From an uncultured Spirochaetaceae bacterium (GTDB lineage: Bacteria > Spirochaetota > Spirochaetia > Sphaerochaetales > Sphaerochaetaceae), in contig OMYY01000004.1 in assembly GCA_900315435.1 (NCBI GenBank), positions 44,489 to 108,488 of the forward strand: a stretch of 64,000 bases of DNA, given 5' to 3'. Below, in pieces: positions 26,951 to 35,776 of the stretch (positions are counted from its first letter, which is position 1; every line of letters begins with the position of its first letter). The translations under genes and the position numbers were made by a program. Under the pieces are notes generated by a model. It worked only from the letters and a program-made list of their open reading frames with translations, had not been told where the DNA came from and made no database searches.

Positions 26951-28100
26951 GCCTCTCGCACAGGGGCCACTCGGGAATGCTCTGGGCGGCCCGTTCCATT
27001 TCCTGGGCCCAGGCATCCCGGTTCTCCATCGAGAAGTGGATGGTAACTGCCGAAGGACAGGAACGAATCGCCTCCAGCAGGGGCGTCCGGCAGGGTTTGA
27101 TGACGGCGATGGTAGGAACCGGATCCTTCGCCGCCTGAAGCACGCGCCTCTGGAACTCGTCCGCCTCGCTCTCCATGAATCCCAGCTCGTCCATCACCCG
27201 GAGGGTACAGGGTTTCTGGAGGAACTGCACCCCGAGCCGGTCGAATTGCTGGGGGATGCCCCCCTTTCCGCATATGCCGACCAGGTGGCCATCGTCGTAG
27301 AGCGCCTCTCCCAACGGATTGAGATAGACCTTGCCTTCCACACGCTTGGTAAGGAACCCTCCGTCGGCCGAAGCGGCGAGCTTGCCAACGAATGTGCTCT
27401 TGCCGACACCTTGCTCCCCTTCGACCAGCAAGGTGCTTTTCGCCACCAAGTCCGGAATATCGTCGATGGAAACCACCAAAAGGGAAACAGGACGCACCAT
27501 AGGAAGCCAGAGGGGGAATTCCCCTTCTCTTCGCTGGAGGGGATACTTCCCCGTGTGGCCATACAGGAGGGAAAAAGCCTGCACCTCCTCCTGGTCATGG
27601 AAAGGCTGTCCCATATCGGCCACAATCCTCCGCTCCTGATAGGGGATGGAGAGGGATTGGAGCAGCAGGCGCATGCGGCATGCGGGGTTGGGCCGCGTTC
27701 CCTCATGGAAACGATGCCCCTCGGCATCCCGGGCGATGACAATCAGGTTCCGGTCCCCCCATTTCCGGGCGAGAACCAGGTTTTCCAGCAGGGAACCGTA
27801 GTTGCAGCAGATGACGTCTCCCTTCCTCCGTTCCGGCTGCAATCGGTGGGCGTCCCCCTGCAACAGATGGACGTTGGGCTCGTGGTGGGTCCTCAGATAG
27901 CCGCAGGCCAATGCGTCCCGCTCGACGACGGTTACATCGGTCCCCCTCAGTTCATTCGCAAGGAACCCGAGACCGCCACCGATGTCGGTGACGTGGCCGC
28001 TCACAAACGGCCGCACCGCCTGGGCGATGGATTGCCAGCCAGTACCTTGGGTATACGCGTTGACAAGATAGGTGATGAGAAGTTCGCTATAGGATTGCAT
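26928..28100 (-). CDS. Fusion of SAM methyltransferase and THEP1-like P-loop NTPase
   Basis: This 390-residue protein joins two domains. Residues about 1-170 are a class I methyltransferase with motif I VTDIGGGLGFLANE (37-50) and acidic Glu60 ending the next strand. Residues about 220-390 are an NTPase_1/THEP1-like domain with Walker A GEQGVGKST (228-236) and Walker B RVMDELGFME (301-310), where the DELG Glu is typical of the family. It is 1 bp downstream of the secreted-protein gene and convergent with the FecCD transporter. The function is unknown. A link to handling the imported metal or cofactor is inferred only from position. Confidence 0.8.
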   Translation of the reverse strand: MQSYSELLITYLVNAYTQGTGWQSIAQAVRPFVSGHVTDIGGGLGFLANELRGTDVTVVERDALACGYLRTHHEPNVHLLQGDAHRLQPERRKGDVICCNYGSLLENLVLARKWGDRNLIVIARDAEGHRFHEGTRPNPACRMRLLLQSLSIPYQERRIVADMGQPFHDQEEVQAFSLLYGHTGKYPLQRREGEFPLWLPMVRPVSLLVVSIDDIPDLVAKSTLLVEGEQGVGKSTFVGKLAASADGGFLTKRVEGKVYLNPLGEALYDDGHLVGICGKGGIPQQFDRLGVQFLQKPCTLRVMDELGFMESEADEFQRRVLQAAKDPVPTIAVIKPCRTPLLEAIRSCPSAVTIHFSMENRDAWAQEMERAAQSIPEWPLCERLRTRSGL

Positions 28101-28101
28101 C

Positions 28102-28557
28102 TTATTCCATCCAGACCGAAAAAACCAAAGGGTATTCCCAATGCCCCGTCTCTCCCGGACCCGACAACCGTCTCAGCCGCAAAGAGAGACATGTGTTGCG
28201 GTTTGTGGCTTGGGACCAGACGCGCCGTGGCGGAAGGTTCTGGCCCGGGGAAAGGGAAAACTGCTGTCCAGCTACATCCATTTGATAGACAATCAGGCGG
28301 GAAACACCCGAGACCCTGCGGGCCTCCATGTCCAACCGGAACGGGGCCGGAGTATTGCACAGCAGGTTGATCCATGCGTTCTGTTCCTGCCTAGGGGCGG
28401 GAAGCGGGAGGACGGTGGTTTGCGGGGGAAGACTTGGCGCGTTCTCCCGGATAGGCTCCAAGGAAAGGCCGCACTCGACCTTTCCCTCCATGTTCGACGC
28501 TTGTATGGGAGAGGGAAAAACAGCACACACGGCAAGCAGGAAAGCCAAGTATTTCAT
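28102..28557 (-). CDS. Small secreted protein of unknown function
   Basis: The 151-residue product has a clear signal peptide (MKYLAFLLAVCAVFPSPIQA, cleaved after about 20). The mature part has several Cys and many Arg and Pro residues; no family was recognised. The ATG at 28557 was chosen because a promoter ends 7 bp before it and the signal peptide then starts normally. It lies directly before the methyltransferase-NTPase fusion, so the two form an operon. Confidence 0.65.
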   Translation of the reverse strand: MKYLAFLLAVCAVFPSPIQASNMEGKVECGLSLEPIRENAPSLPPQTTVLPLPAPRQEQNAWINLLCNTPAPFRLDMEARRVSGVSRLIVYQMDVAGQQFSLSPGQNLPPRRVWSQATNRNTCLSLRLRRLSGPGETGHWEYPLVFSVWME

Positions 28558-28564
28558 TGCCCTC

Positions 28565-28593
28565 ATTGTATAAAGCATCATGAGGTTCCGCAA
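28565..28593 (-). promoter_or_regulatory. Promoter of the secreted protein/methyltransferase operon
   Basis: Minus strand -35 TTGCGG (28593-28588), 17 bp, -10 TACAAT (28570-28565, 5 of 6), then 7 bases to the ATG at 28557. This is the leaderless layout. Confidence 0.6.
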
Positions 28594-28601
28594 CCTACAC
28601 C

Positions 28602-28631
28602 TTGTACGCCACCCCGGGTTCTTGCTACGAT
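28602..28631 (+). promoter_or_regulatory. Promoter of the CNNM/CBS gene
   Basis: -35 TTGTAC, 18 bp, -10 TACGAT, 7 bases, then an ATG at 28639 that opens a 17-codon frame. The real gene starts at 28683. Confidence 0.5.
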
Positions 28632-28638
28632 AGCGGAC

Positions 28639-28692
28639 ATGGATGATTCATCTGTCCCTCTGCCTAGTATGAGGTGGGTGCCATGGAACTAG
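28639..28692 (+). CDS. Possible 17-residue leader peptide
   Basis: The frame MDDSSVPLPSMRWVPWN begins 7 bp after a -10 box, where leaderless genes of this window start, and its TAG lies inside the beginning of the CNNM/CBS gene (10 bp overlap). The main gene's GAGGTG ribosome site lies within it, so translation of the leader could affect the main start. It may be chance. Confidence 0.3.
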   Translation: MDDSSVPLPSMRWVPWN

Positions 28693-29957
28693 CACTCGCA
28701 ATCCTTCTGTTGGCCTTTTCCGCCTTTTTCTCCGGATCGGAAACCGCGTTTACCTCCCTGACATTGATTGACCAGAAAGTGCTGGAGAACAAGAAAGGTT
28801 CCCGCGCAAAGACTGCGCTCTATTTCTGCAAGCATCCCGACCTGTTGATCACCACGGTCCTGATTGGCAACGACTTGGTCAACGTCGCGCTTTCCGCATT
28901 GGTCACCAAAATGACGATTGAGAAATTCGGAAACCCCTATGTCGGAGCCACAACTGGCATTCTGACGTTGATCCTGCTTGTCTTTGGAGAGGTATCGCCA
29001 AAACAGATCGCCATGTACCGCAACCTGCCAATTGCGCTTGCAGTCGCCATCCCGCTCCGTGCGCTCAGCATCCTGCTCTTCCCCGTCATCTGGCTTTTCT
29101 CCCGCCTGACGCTGTTGATCCATCTGGTCTTCGGCCCCTCGGGACGGGGAAAGTTGACCGAGGACGGGCTCAGGCATGTGACCGACGCAGCCGAGGATGC
29201 CGGGGTTGTGGACGAGTATGAGAACGACCTGATGCAGCGGGCAATCCACTTCTCCGAGACACAGGTCAAGGCAATCATGACCCACCGCACCGAGGTTTTC
29301 TCCCTTTCCGATTCCATGACCTACCGTGAAGCCTATTCCCGCATCGTCCAGAGCGGCTTTTCCCGTATCCCGGTCTATCATGGCAGCCGGGAAAACATCA
29401 CCGGCGTCCTACTCCTGAAGGAACTGCTTAGGAAGGACGTCAATGCGAAAGGCCATCTCGACCAGCCGCTTTCCTCCTTGGCCCAGAAACCGCATTTCGT
29501 GCCTGAGTCGATGCATATGGACGACCTGTTCTTCCAGTTCAAGCACCAGAAGCAGAAAATCGCCATCGCCCTGGACGAGTATGGAGGGTTCAGCGGAGTG
29601 GTGACCATGGAGGATATCGTCGAGCAGATGTTCGGCGAGCTGTACGACGAGCAGGAGTCCTATCAGGGAGAGCTGATGGTCAAGTCAAGCTCCTATCCCG
29701 GTTCCTATGTGGTCCAGGCGGAAATGCCGTTCATGTCGTTGGCCGACAGCTTCGACCTGCACCCCTCCAAAGAGGAAGATACCGACGGCACCGTTGCCGG
29801 GTACCTGCTTGACATCATCGGCGACATTCCCAAGGTGGGACAGGTCACCGAGACCCGCTATGGCACCTTCCGGATACTGACCATGACCCGAAACCGCATG
29901 GACACCGTCCTCTTCACCCCGAAAAAGGAAGAGGAAGAAGAGGAAACCGAGGACTGA
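28683..29957 (+). CDS. CNNM/CBS-domain membrane protein (CorC/HlyC family)
   Basis: The 424-residue protein has an N-terminal CNNM (DUF21) membrane domain with about four helices (SAFFSGSETAFTSL, GNDLVNVALSAL, FGEVSPKQIA), then two CBS repeats (from about 200: IMTHRTEVFSL; VPESMHMDDLFFQF) and a C-terminal CorC_HlyC domain (DTDGTVAGYLLDIIG). It ends in an acidic tail. Relatives act in Mg or Co homeostasis, mostly efflux; the ion here is inferred. The ATG at 28683 has GAGG 8 bases upstream and is preferred to a GTG three codons earlier. Confidence 0.92.
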   Translation: MELALAILLLAFSAFFSGSETAFTSLTLIDQKVLENKKGSRAKTALYFCKHPDLLITTVLIGNDLVNVALSALVTKMTIEKFGNPYVGATTGILTLILLVFGEVSPKQIAMYRNLPIALAVAIPLRALSILLFPVIWLFSRLTLLIHLVFGPSGRGKLTEDGLRHVTDAAEDAGVVDEYENDLMQRAIHFSETQVKAIMTHRTEVFSLSDSMTYREAYSRIVQSGFSRIPVYHGSRENITGVLLLKELLRKDVNAKGHLDQPLSSLAQKPHFVPESMHMDDLFFQFKHQKQKIAIALDEYGGFSGVVTMEDIVEQMFGELYDEQESYQGELMVKSSSYPGSYVVQAEMPFMSLADSFDLHPSKEEDTDGTVAGYLLDIIGDIPKVGQVTETRYGTFRILTMTRNRMDTVLFTPKKEEEEEETED

Positions 29958-30059
29958 CAGTCCTATACAGGTACCCCCTTTTTGTGTATGATTTGAAGGA
30001 CTCAAAGCAACTTCATTTGTGCACAGTTTACTATCAGAGAAGAGGTAAGACGTTACCAC

Positions 30060-32573
30060 ATGAGCTATCCATTCCATGAAATCGAGACGAAATGGCAGAA
30101 GTACTGGGAGGACCACCAGACCTACAAGGTCACCGAAGATCCTTCCTTCCCGAAAGAGAAGCGCGCCTACGTGCTGGACATGTTCCCCTACCCAAGTGGC
30201 GCAGGACTGCATGTAGGCCATCCCGAAGGATATACGGCGACCGACATCTACAGCCGCTACCTGCGCATGAACGGGTACAACGTGCTGCATCCGATGGGTT
30301 TTGATTCCTTCGGCCTTCCCGCCGAGAACTACGCAATCAAGACCGGCACCCACCCGAAAACCACGACGCTGAAGAATATCGCCACCTTTACCCGCCAGAT
30401 CAAGAGCCTCGGCTTCTCCTATGACTGGTCCAGGGAAATCTCCACCTGTGAGCCCGAATATTACAAGTGGACCCAGTGGATTTTCCTGCAACTGTACAAA
30501 AAAGGTCTCGCCTATGAGACCCAGAGCCCGATCAACTGGTGCCCCAGCTGCAAGACCGGTCTGGCGAACGAGGAGGTCAAAGAAGGCAAGTGCGAACGGT
30601 GTGGTACCGAAGTGGTCCGCAAGAACATCCGCCAATGGGTGCTGAAGATCACCGCCTATGCCGACGAGCTGCTCAAGGACCTGGACGGCCTGGATTGGCC
30701 GGAATCGGTCAAGCTGATGCAACGCAACTGGATCGGTCGTTCCACCGGAGCCAGCGTCCAGTTCCAGATTGATGGCAGCGACAAGAAGCTTGAGGTCTAC
30801 ACCACTCGCTGCGACACCCTTTTCGGAGTCACCTACATGGTCGTCAGCCCGGAGCACCCGCTCTTGAAAGAGCTGACCACCGATGGCCAGAGAGCAATGG
30901 TCGAGGCCTATGTCGACCAAGCGGCCCACAAGAGCGACTTGGAAAGGACCGACCTGGCCAAGGTCAAGACCGGTGTCTTCACCGGCAGCTATGCCATCAA
31001 CCCGCTTAACGGCAAGAAGGTGCCGGTCTGGGTGGGCGACTACGTCCTGATCAGCTACGGGACCGGAGCCATCATGGCCGTGCCCGCCCATGACGAGAGG
31101 GACTGGGAGTTCGCCAAGAAGTACCACTTGCCGATCGTCGAGGTGCTGAAGAGCGATGTCGACGTGCAGCAGCAGGCCTGGACCCAGGATGGCATCCATG
31201 TCAATAGCGACTGGCTGGACGGTCTGAACAAGCATGACGCGATCGAGAAGGTGCTTGCCTATCTCGAGGAGCACCATATCGGCCACCGGACGGTCAACTT
31301 CAAGCTCCGCGACTGGATTTTCAGCCGCCAGCGCTACTGGGGCGAGCCGATTCCCCTCGTCCACTGCCCGAAGTGCGGCGTGGTCCCGGTACCTGAAGAT
31401 CAGCTTCCGGTCTTGTTGCCCGAGGTAACGTCCTATGAGCCGAGCGGAACGGGCGAGAGCCCGCTTGCCAAGATTGACAGCTGGGTGAACACCACCTGCC
31501 CGGTCTGTGGCGGACCCGCCAAGCGCGAGACCAACACCATGCCCCAGTGGGCTGGCTCCTGCTGGTATTACCTGCGCTATATCGACCCGCATAACGACAA
31601 GCGCTTCGTCGACGTCGAGAAGGAAAAGTACTGGATGCCTGTCAGCCTCTACGTGGGCGGTGCCGAACATGCCGTACTCCACCTGCTCTATTCCCGGTTC
31701 TGGCACGAGGTGCTTTTTGACCTTGGGCTGGTCTCCACCAGAGAGCCGTTCCAGAGACTGGTCAACCAAGGCATGATCACCAGCTTCGCCTATCAGCGCA
31801 AGGACAAAGCGCTGGTGGCGGTCGACCAGGTCGAGAAGAAGGCCGATGGCACCTACGTCGACAAAGAGACCGGCGAAGTGCTCCAGCAGGTGACAGCGAA
31901 GATGTCGAAGAGCCTGAAGAACGTCATCAACCCGGACGAAATCGTCAACACCTACGGTGCCGACTCGATGCGCATGTACGAGATGTTCATGGGACCGCTG
32001 GAAGTCTCCAAACCTTGGTCCACCGAGGGCCTGATCGGCATCACCCGCTTCCTGGACCGCATCTGGCGCCTGCACGAGGAGAAGCAGATTGTCGACGGAC
32101 CGGTGGACGCCAACTTGGAAATCCTTTTGAACCAGACGGTCAAGAAGGTGACCGAAGATACCTCGACGCTGAACTTCAACACCGCCATCAGCCAGATGAT
32201 GGTGCTGGTCAACGAGCTGTACAAGAGCGAGACCCTTTCAAGCAAGCTGTATGACACGCTGATCCTGTTGCTCTCCCCCTACGTTCCCCACCTTGCCGAA
32301 GAGCTGTGGGTTTTGGCCGGCCACGAACCGAGCGTCACCGCCCAGAAGTGGCCCGCCTACGATCCGGCCAAGACGCAAAAGGCAGTCAAGGAGTTCATCT
32401 TCCAGGTCAACGGAAAGGTCAGAAGCAAGACGGAGGCCGATCCCTCCATCAGCAAGGACGACCTGCTCGCCTTGGCGAAAAGCGACGAGAAGATCAAGGG
32501 TTGGATCGCCGGCAAGACCATCGTCAAGGAGATTGTCGTTCCTGGCAAACTGGTCAACATCGTCGTCAAATAA
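30060..32573 (+). CDS. leuS: Leucyl-tRNA synthetase
   Basis: The 837-residue class Ia synthetase has the HIGH-type motif as HVGH (in [17 protein letters not shown]), the CP1 editing domain with the Thr-rich [15 protein letters not shown], zinc-type cysteine pairs (CPSC, CERC; CPKC, CPVC), and KMSKS in [10 protein letters not shown]. The length fits bacterial LeuRS. The upstream 100 bp has a TACTAT box but no T-box features and only a distant AGAGG. A strong terminator follows. Confidence 0.98.
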   Translation: MSYPFHEIETKWQKYWEDHQTYKVTEDPSFPKEKRAYVLDMFPYPSGAGLHVGHPEGYTATDIYSRYLRMNGYNVLHPMGFDSFGLPAENYAIKTGTHPKTTTLKNIATFTRQIKSLGFSYDWSREISTCEPEYYKWTQWIFLQLYKKGLAYETQSPINWCPSCKTGLANEEVKEGKCERCGTEVVRKNIRQWVLKITAYADELLKDLDGLDWPESVKLMQRNWIGRSTGASVQFQIDGSDKKLEVYTTRCDTLFGVTYMVVSPEHPLLKELTTDGQRAMVEAYVDQAAHKSDLERTDLAKVKTGVFTGSYAINPLNGKKVPVWVGDYVLISYGTGAIMAVPAHDERDWEFAKKYHLPIVEVLKSDVDVQQQAWTQDGIHVNSDWLDGLNKHDAIEKVLAYLEEHHIGHRTVNFKLRDWIFSRQRYWGEPIPLVHCPKCGVVPVPEDQLPVLLPEVTSYEPSGTGESPLAKIDSWVNTTCPVCGGPAKRETNTMPQWAGSCWYYLRYIDPHNDKRFVDVEKEKYWMPVSLYVGGAEHAVLHLLYSRFWHEVLFDLGLVSTREPFQRLVNQGMITSFAYQRKDKALVAVDQVEKKADGTYVDKETGEVLQQVTAKMSKSLKNVINPDEIVNTYGADSMRMYEMFMGPLEVSKPWSTEGLIGITRFLDRIWRLHEEKQIVDGPVDANLEILLNQTVKKVTEDTSTLNFNTAISQMMVLVNELYKSETLSSKLYDTLILLLSPYVPHLAEELWVLAGHEPSVTAQKWPAYDPAKTQKAVKEFIFQVNGKVRSKTEADPSISKDDLLALAKSDEKIKGWIAGKTIVKEIVVPGKLVNIVVK

Positions 32574-32610
32574 AGGTCTGTTCCCCAAGAACGCAGAACG
32601 GACCTGTGAA

Positions 32611-32664
32611 GGCTCTCTCCCGCCAGCGCCCGACGGCCTGGCGCCCGGAGAGAGTCGTTTTTTC
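32611..32664 (+). terminator. Rho-independent terminator of leuS
   Basis: CTCTCTCC (32613-32620) pairs with GGAGAGAG (32647-32654), with nested CGCCAG/CTGGCG inside the loop, followed by TCG and six T. It lies 40 bp after the leuS stop. Confidence 0.93.
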
Positions 32665-32679
32665 TTTGTCGTGTCGCTC

Positions 32680-32709
32680 TTGCCCTTGCTCTTTTCTGCA
32701 GGGTACACT
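32680..32709 (+). promoter_or_regulatory. Promoter of the GNAT gene, leaderless layout
   Basis: -35 TTGCCC, 18 bp, -10 TACACT, then 6 bases to the ATG at 32716; no ribosome site. Confidence 0.5.
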
Positions 32710-32715
32710 CTGATC

Positions 32716-33270
32716 ATGCATCATGTCGGCACCCAAACGATCATCACCAAGCGTCTGATCCTCCGGCGTTTCACCAATGAGGATATCGAGCCGGCCTTCC
32801 GCAATTGGACCGGAGACAGCCTGACGACCACATTCCTGCGCTGGCAGACCCATCGCGACAGCAGCGTCACGCGAAAAGTCGTCACCGATTGGATCGGACA
32901 CTACGTCGAACCGGCCTTCTACCAGTGGGCGATCGTGCCAAAGGAAACCGGAGAACCAATCGGGACAATCAGCTTCACATCGGCCAACGAGAAAACGAAC
33001 TCGGTCCACGTGGGCTACTGCATCGGCAGCAGGTATTGGCACCAGGGCTACACGAGCGAAGCGCTGGCCGCCCTCATCGCCTTCGCCTTCACCACCCTGG
33101 AGGCGGGACGGGTCGAGGCGATGCACGATCCGGCCAACCGCTATTCCGGCAAAGTGATGGAAAAGTGCGGCATGCGCCATGAAGGGACGCTCCGCAAGGC
33201 GGATTGGTCCAACCGGGGTATCGTCGACGCAGCGGTCTATGGAATCCTGCGGGAGGAGTTCAGGGATTGA
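32716..33270 (+). CDS. GNAT acetyltransferase, RimJ/RimL type
   Basis: The 184-residue protein has the RimJ/RimL outline: ITKRLILRRFTNEDIEPAF at the start, the acetyl-CoA loop around YCIGSRYWHQGYTSEALAAL, and HDPANRYSGKVMEKCGMRHEG at the end. The substrate (ribosomal N-terminus or small molecule) is not deducible. It is convergent with sdaA and overlaps it by 11 bp. Confidence 0.9.
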   Translation: MHHVGTQTIITKRLILRRFTNEDIEPAFRNWTGDSLTTTFLRWQTHRDSSVTRKVVTDWIGHYVEPAFYQWAIVPKETGEPIGTISFTSANEKTNSVHVGYCIGSRYWHQGYTSEALAALIAFAFTTLEAGRVEAMHDPANRYSGKVMEKCGMRHEGTLRKADWSNRGIVDAAVYGILREEFRD

Positions 33271-34474
33271 TGGTGGGCAGCACCTTGGCAAGCCCTCCCC
33301 TGCTGGTCTCACGGTACAGGGAAGGAAGCGCCTGGCCGGTCTCCATCATCACGTCGATGATATTGTCGAAGGAAACCCGGTGCCTGCCATCGGAGAGCAG
33401 GGCGAAGACGCTGTTGTCCACAGCCCGCACGCTGGCCATTGCGTTGCGCTCGATGCAGGGAATCTGCACCAACCCCATCATCGGGTCGCAGGTCAGCCCG
33501 AGATGGTGCTCAAGGCTCATCTCCGCGGCATACTCGATCTGATAGATGGTCCCCCCCAGCAAATAGGTCGCCGCCGCCGCTGCCATGGAACAGGCCACAC
33601 CGACCTCGCCCTGACAGCCCACCTCGGCACCGCTGATCGAGCCATTGGTCTTGGCGATATCACCCAGCACTCCGGCAGTCAGCAGGGCCCGCTGGATACG
33701 CAGGTCAGGCAGTCGGTTCTGCTGCTGCAGGTAGAACAGCACAGCGGGAAGCACGCCGCAGGAACCACAGGTCGGAGCGGTGACGATCTCACCCCCGGCG
33801 GCATTCTCCTCGCTGACAGCAAGGGCGTAGCTGAAAATCTCCGCAGTCGAGCCAATCGTTCCCTTATGCTCGTTGGCCTTCTCATGGTACTGCATGGCCT
33901 TCCTTGCCAGCTTCAGGCCCCCAGGAAGGACGCCCTCGGCCTCCAGACCACGGTGGACTGCCGCTTTCATCACGTCCCACACCTGGGCCATATAGGTCAT
34001 GATTTCCGGGGACTCATAGCGCAGGGCGAATTCCCAAATCTGGATTCCCTCGGACTCGCAGAGAGCGAGGATCTGCTTCATGTGGGAGACCTCGAGAGGA
34101 TAGACATCATCCTCCTTTGTCTGCTCCTGTCCCTCGATGACGATCTTGCCGCCACCGATGCTGTAGTAGGTCTGGCTGGCGATATCCTTTCCGTCAGCAT
34201 CAAGCGCATGCATGGTCAACGCGTTGGGATGGAAGGGTTTGAACACGTCGGGGAACCAGGAAATCTCGACCTTCCGTCCCGACAGCACTTCACGGATTGC
34301 CGCATCGGTCAGATGCCCTTTTCCTGTCGCGGCGAGCGAGCCGAACAAATCGGCCTGGTATGCCGCGGCATCAGGATGCATCTTCAGGAAATGGGTGGCG
34401 GCGGCGCGGGGACCCATCGTATGGCTGCTGGAGGGGCCATGTCCAATACGGTACAATTCACGCAAGGATTCCAT
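33260..34474 (-). CDS. sdaA: L-serine dehydratase, iron-sulfur type, single chain
   Basis: The 404-residue enzyme deaminates L-serine to pyruvate and ammonia. The start has the beta-chain motif GPSSSHTMGPRAAA. The alpha region has APTCGSCGVLPAV and further Cys in GCQGEVGVACSMAAA and QIPCIERNA for the [4Fe-4S] cluster. Both chains are fused in one polypeptide, as in E. coli SdaA. The ATG at 34474 gives the standard N-terminus. It is last in a minus-strand operon with the aromatic fusion enzyme, DUF4416 and a lipoprotein. Confidence 0.95.
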   Translation of the reverse strand: MESLRELYRIGHGPSSSHTMGPRAAATHFLKMHPDAAAYQADLFGSLAATGKGHLTDAAIREVLSGRKVEISWFPDVFKPFHPNALTMHALDADGKDIASQTYYSIGGGKIVIEGQEQTKEDDVYPLEVSHMKQILALCESEGIQIWEFALRYESPEIMTYMAQVWDVMKAAVHRGLEAEGVLPGGLKLARKAMQYHEKANEHKGTIGSTAEIFSYALAVSEENAAGGEIVTAPTCGSCGVLPAVLFYLQQQNRLPDLRIQRALLTAGVLGDIAKTNGSISGAEVGCQGEVGVACSMAAAAATYLLGGTIYQIEYAAEMSLEHHLGLTCDPMMGLVQIPCIERNAMASVRAVDNSVFALLSDGRHRVSFDNIIDVMMETGQALPSLYRETSRGGLAKVLPTINP

Positions 34475-34508
34475 AGCCACCGATGGTACTCCCTTCCTTG
34501 GAAAAAAA

Positions 34509-35216
34509 CTAGAACCATAACGGAAGAGATTGGAGGGTCTGCACCACCCTGCCCCCCTGGACGAACAGACGAAGCACCACGCCACGCTCGACACAGTAGT
34601 AGCAGGTCAGTCCTTCGGTCAGGCTGACAGCCACGCTCCCAGTCCCGTCGTGCCAGAAAGAACCACCTCCCTGCCGTTCCGAGTACCACCTCCCCTGGGG
34701 CAAGGCGGTAATCCGGTAGGTCGTCAGACCGCTCTGGGGCACGGAACCTTCCTGCAGGGTTCCATTGAGCAAGGCGGCAATCGTCCCCGCCACGTCAAGC
34801 GTGTCGGCACAAGATCCCACCAATGCTTCCACCACCGGCCATGCGAGGAACCGAAGGGAATCACCATGCTCGTCCCAGACGGAAAGCAGTCCCATGACCA
34901 ACCTGCTTTGCCCTTGGGTCAGCTCCACGCGGGTGCTCTGGCCGGCAATCACCCCGGTGAAAGGATACTGCCCGTCCAAGGGGTAGGCGGCAACCAGGAC
35001 CGTCTCGCCCCGGGGAGCCAGCACCGTGGTCGAGCGCTGTCCACGCTCAAGCCAAATCACCTCCCCATACGAGGTGACCACCCGGTAAGGCATGGGAGAA
35101 TGGGTCGCCTCCTCCCAAGGGTGGGCGGAGGGAAGAAAGACCTTGACGCTCCGTTCAGGACGAAACGAAAGGGAACAGGAAGAAACAAGCAAGATACCAC
35201 ACAGAAAAAGCCACAT
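34509..35216 (-). CDS. Predicted lipoprotein of unknown function
   Basis: The 235-residue protein starts with a short hydrophobic stretch and a lipobox (GILLVSSC, Cys about 14), so it should be lipid-anchored after Lgt action. No domain was recognised; the mature part is beta-rich. It lies 20 bp after the DUF4416 gene and 34 bp before sdaA. AGGG precedes the ATG. Confidence 0.7.
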   Translation of the reverse strand: MWLFLCGILLVSSCSLSFRPERSVKVFLPSAHPWEEATHSPMPYRVVTSYGEVIWLERGQRSTTVLAPRGETVLVAAYPLDGQYPFTGVIAGQSTRVELTQGQSRLVMGLLSVWDEHGDSLRFLAWPVVEALVGSCADTLDVAGTIAALLNGTLQEGSVPQSGLTTYRITALPQGRWYSERQGGGSFWHDGTGSVAVSLTEGLTCYYCVERGVVLRLFVQGGRVVQTLQSLPLWF

Positions 35217-35236
35217 ACCCTAAAGAACCAGCTTCT

Positions 35237-35773
35237 TCAGGATTTCTGTTCCTCTTTGAGCTGACGCATATACATGGTCCGGTACATCTTGAACAACTCG
35301 CGGAACCGGTCGCTGCCATAATCAGCGTAGGTCCAAGGCAAGGCGTTGAACTGATGGCCGTAGTAGATCAGGGTCGTCTCGGCGTAGATTCCCTTCTCCA
35401 AGGGAATACGGTGGGAGCGGTTCTTCGTTGTCGCCAGAATCAGCGAACCAGCCGAGAGCAGGCCCGGATCGAGGTTGACGACCCGTCCCCGCCCGGTGGC
35501 GAAGCGCTCCTCCACCTGGTTGGTGTGGATCTTGATATCCGAAAGGCGCGAAGGATCGACCAGATCCCGGAACACGAGAAAATACCGTTCCGGGTTCCCT
35601 CCCATCTCCTCATCATAGTAGTCGGTGAAGGAAAACGGGGTATGGGTGCTCTCCGTCAGGACCGGACCGTAGCTTTCACCAAGGATTTCCACTACTTGGT
35701 CGTGCAGCTCCCCATGGGTGGTGAGCACCCCCATGACCAGCCTGACAGGAACATACGGACGAATCACTCCCAT
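35237..35773 (-). CDS. DUF4416 family protein
   Basis: The 178-residue cytoplasmic protein has the DUF4416 outline: RLVMGVLTTHGELHDQV, FTDYYDEEMG and RVVNLDPGLLSAGSLILATTK. The family is uncharacterised and common in spirochaetes and some deltaproteobacteria. It lies 3 bp after the DAHP synthase-prephenate dehydratase gene, so it is cotranscribed. Confidence 0.85.
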   Translation of the reverse strand: MGVIRPYVPVRLVMGVLTTHGELHDQVVEILGESYGPVLTESTHTPFSFTDYYDEEMGGNPERYFLVFRDLVDPSRLSDIKIHTNQVEERFATGRGRVVNLDPGLLSAGSLILATTKNRSHRIPLEKGIYAETTLIYYGHQFNALPWTYADYGSDRFRELFKMYRTMYMRQLKEEQKS

Positions 35774-35776
35774 CGC

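Noticed and set aside
29958..30059. T-box leader before leuS
   Set aside because: Only about 100 bp, with no T-box sequence, specifier loop or terminator.
29685..32075. A 796-codon open frame antisense to leuS
   Set aside because: Product is low-complexity Val/Leu/Asp-rich with no family features; leuS is certain on the other strand.
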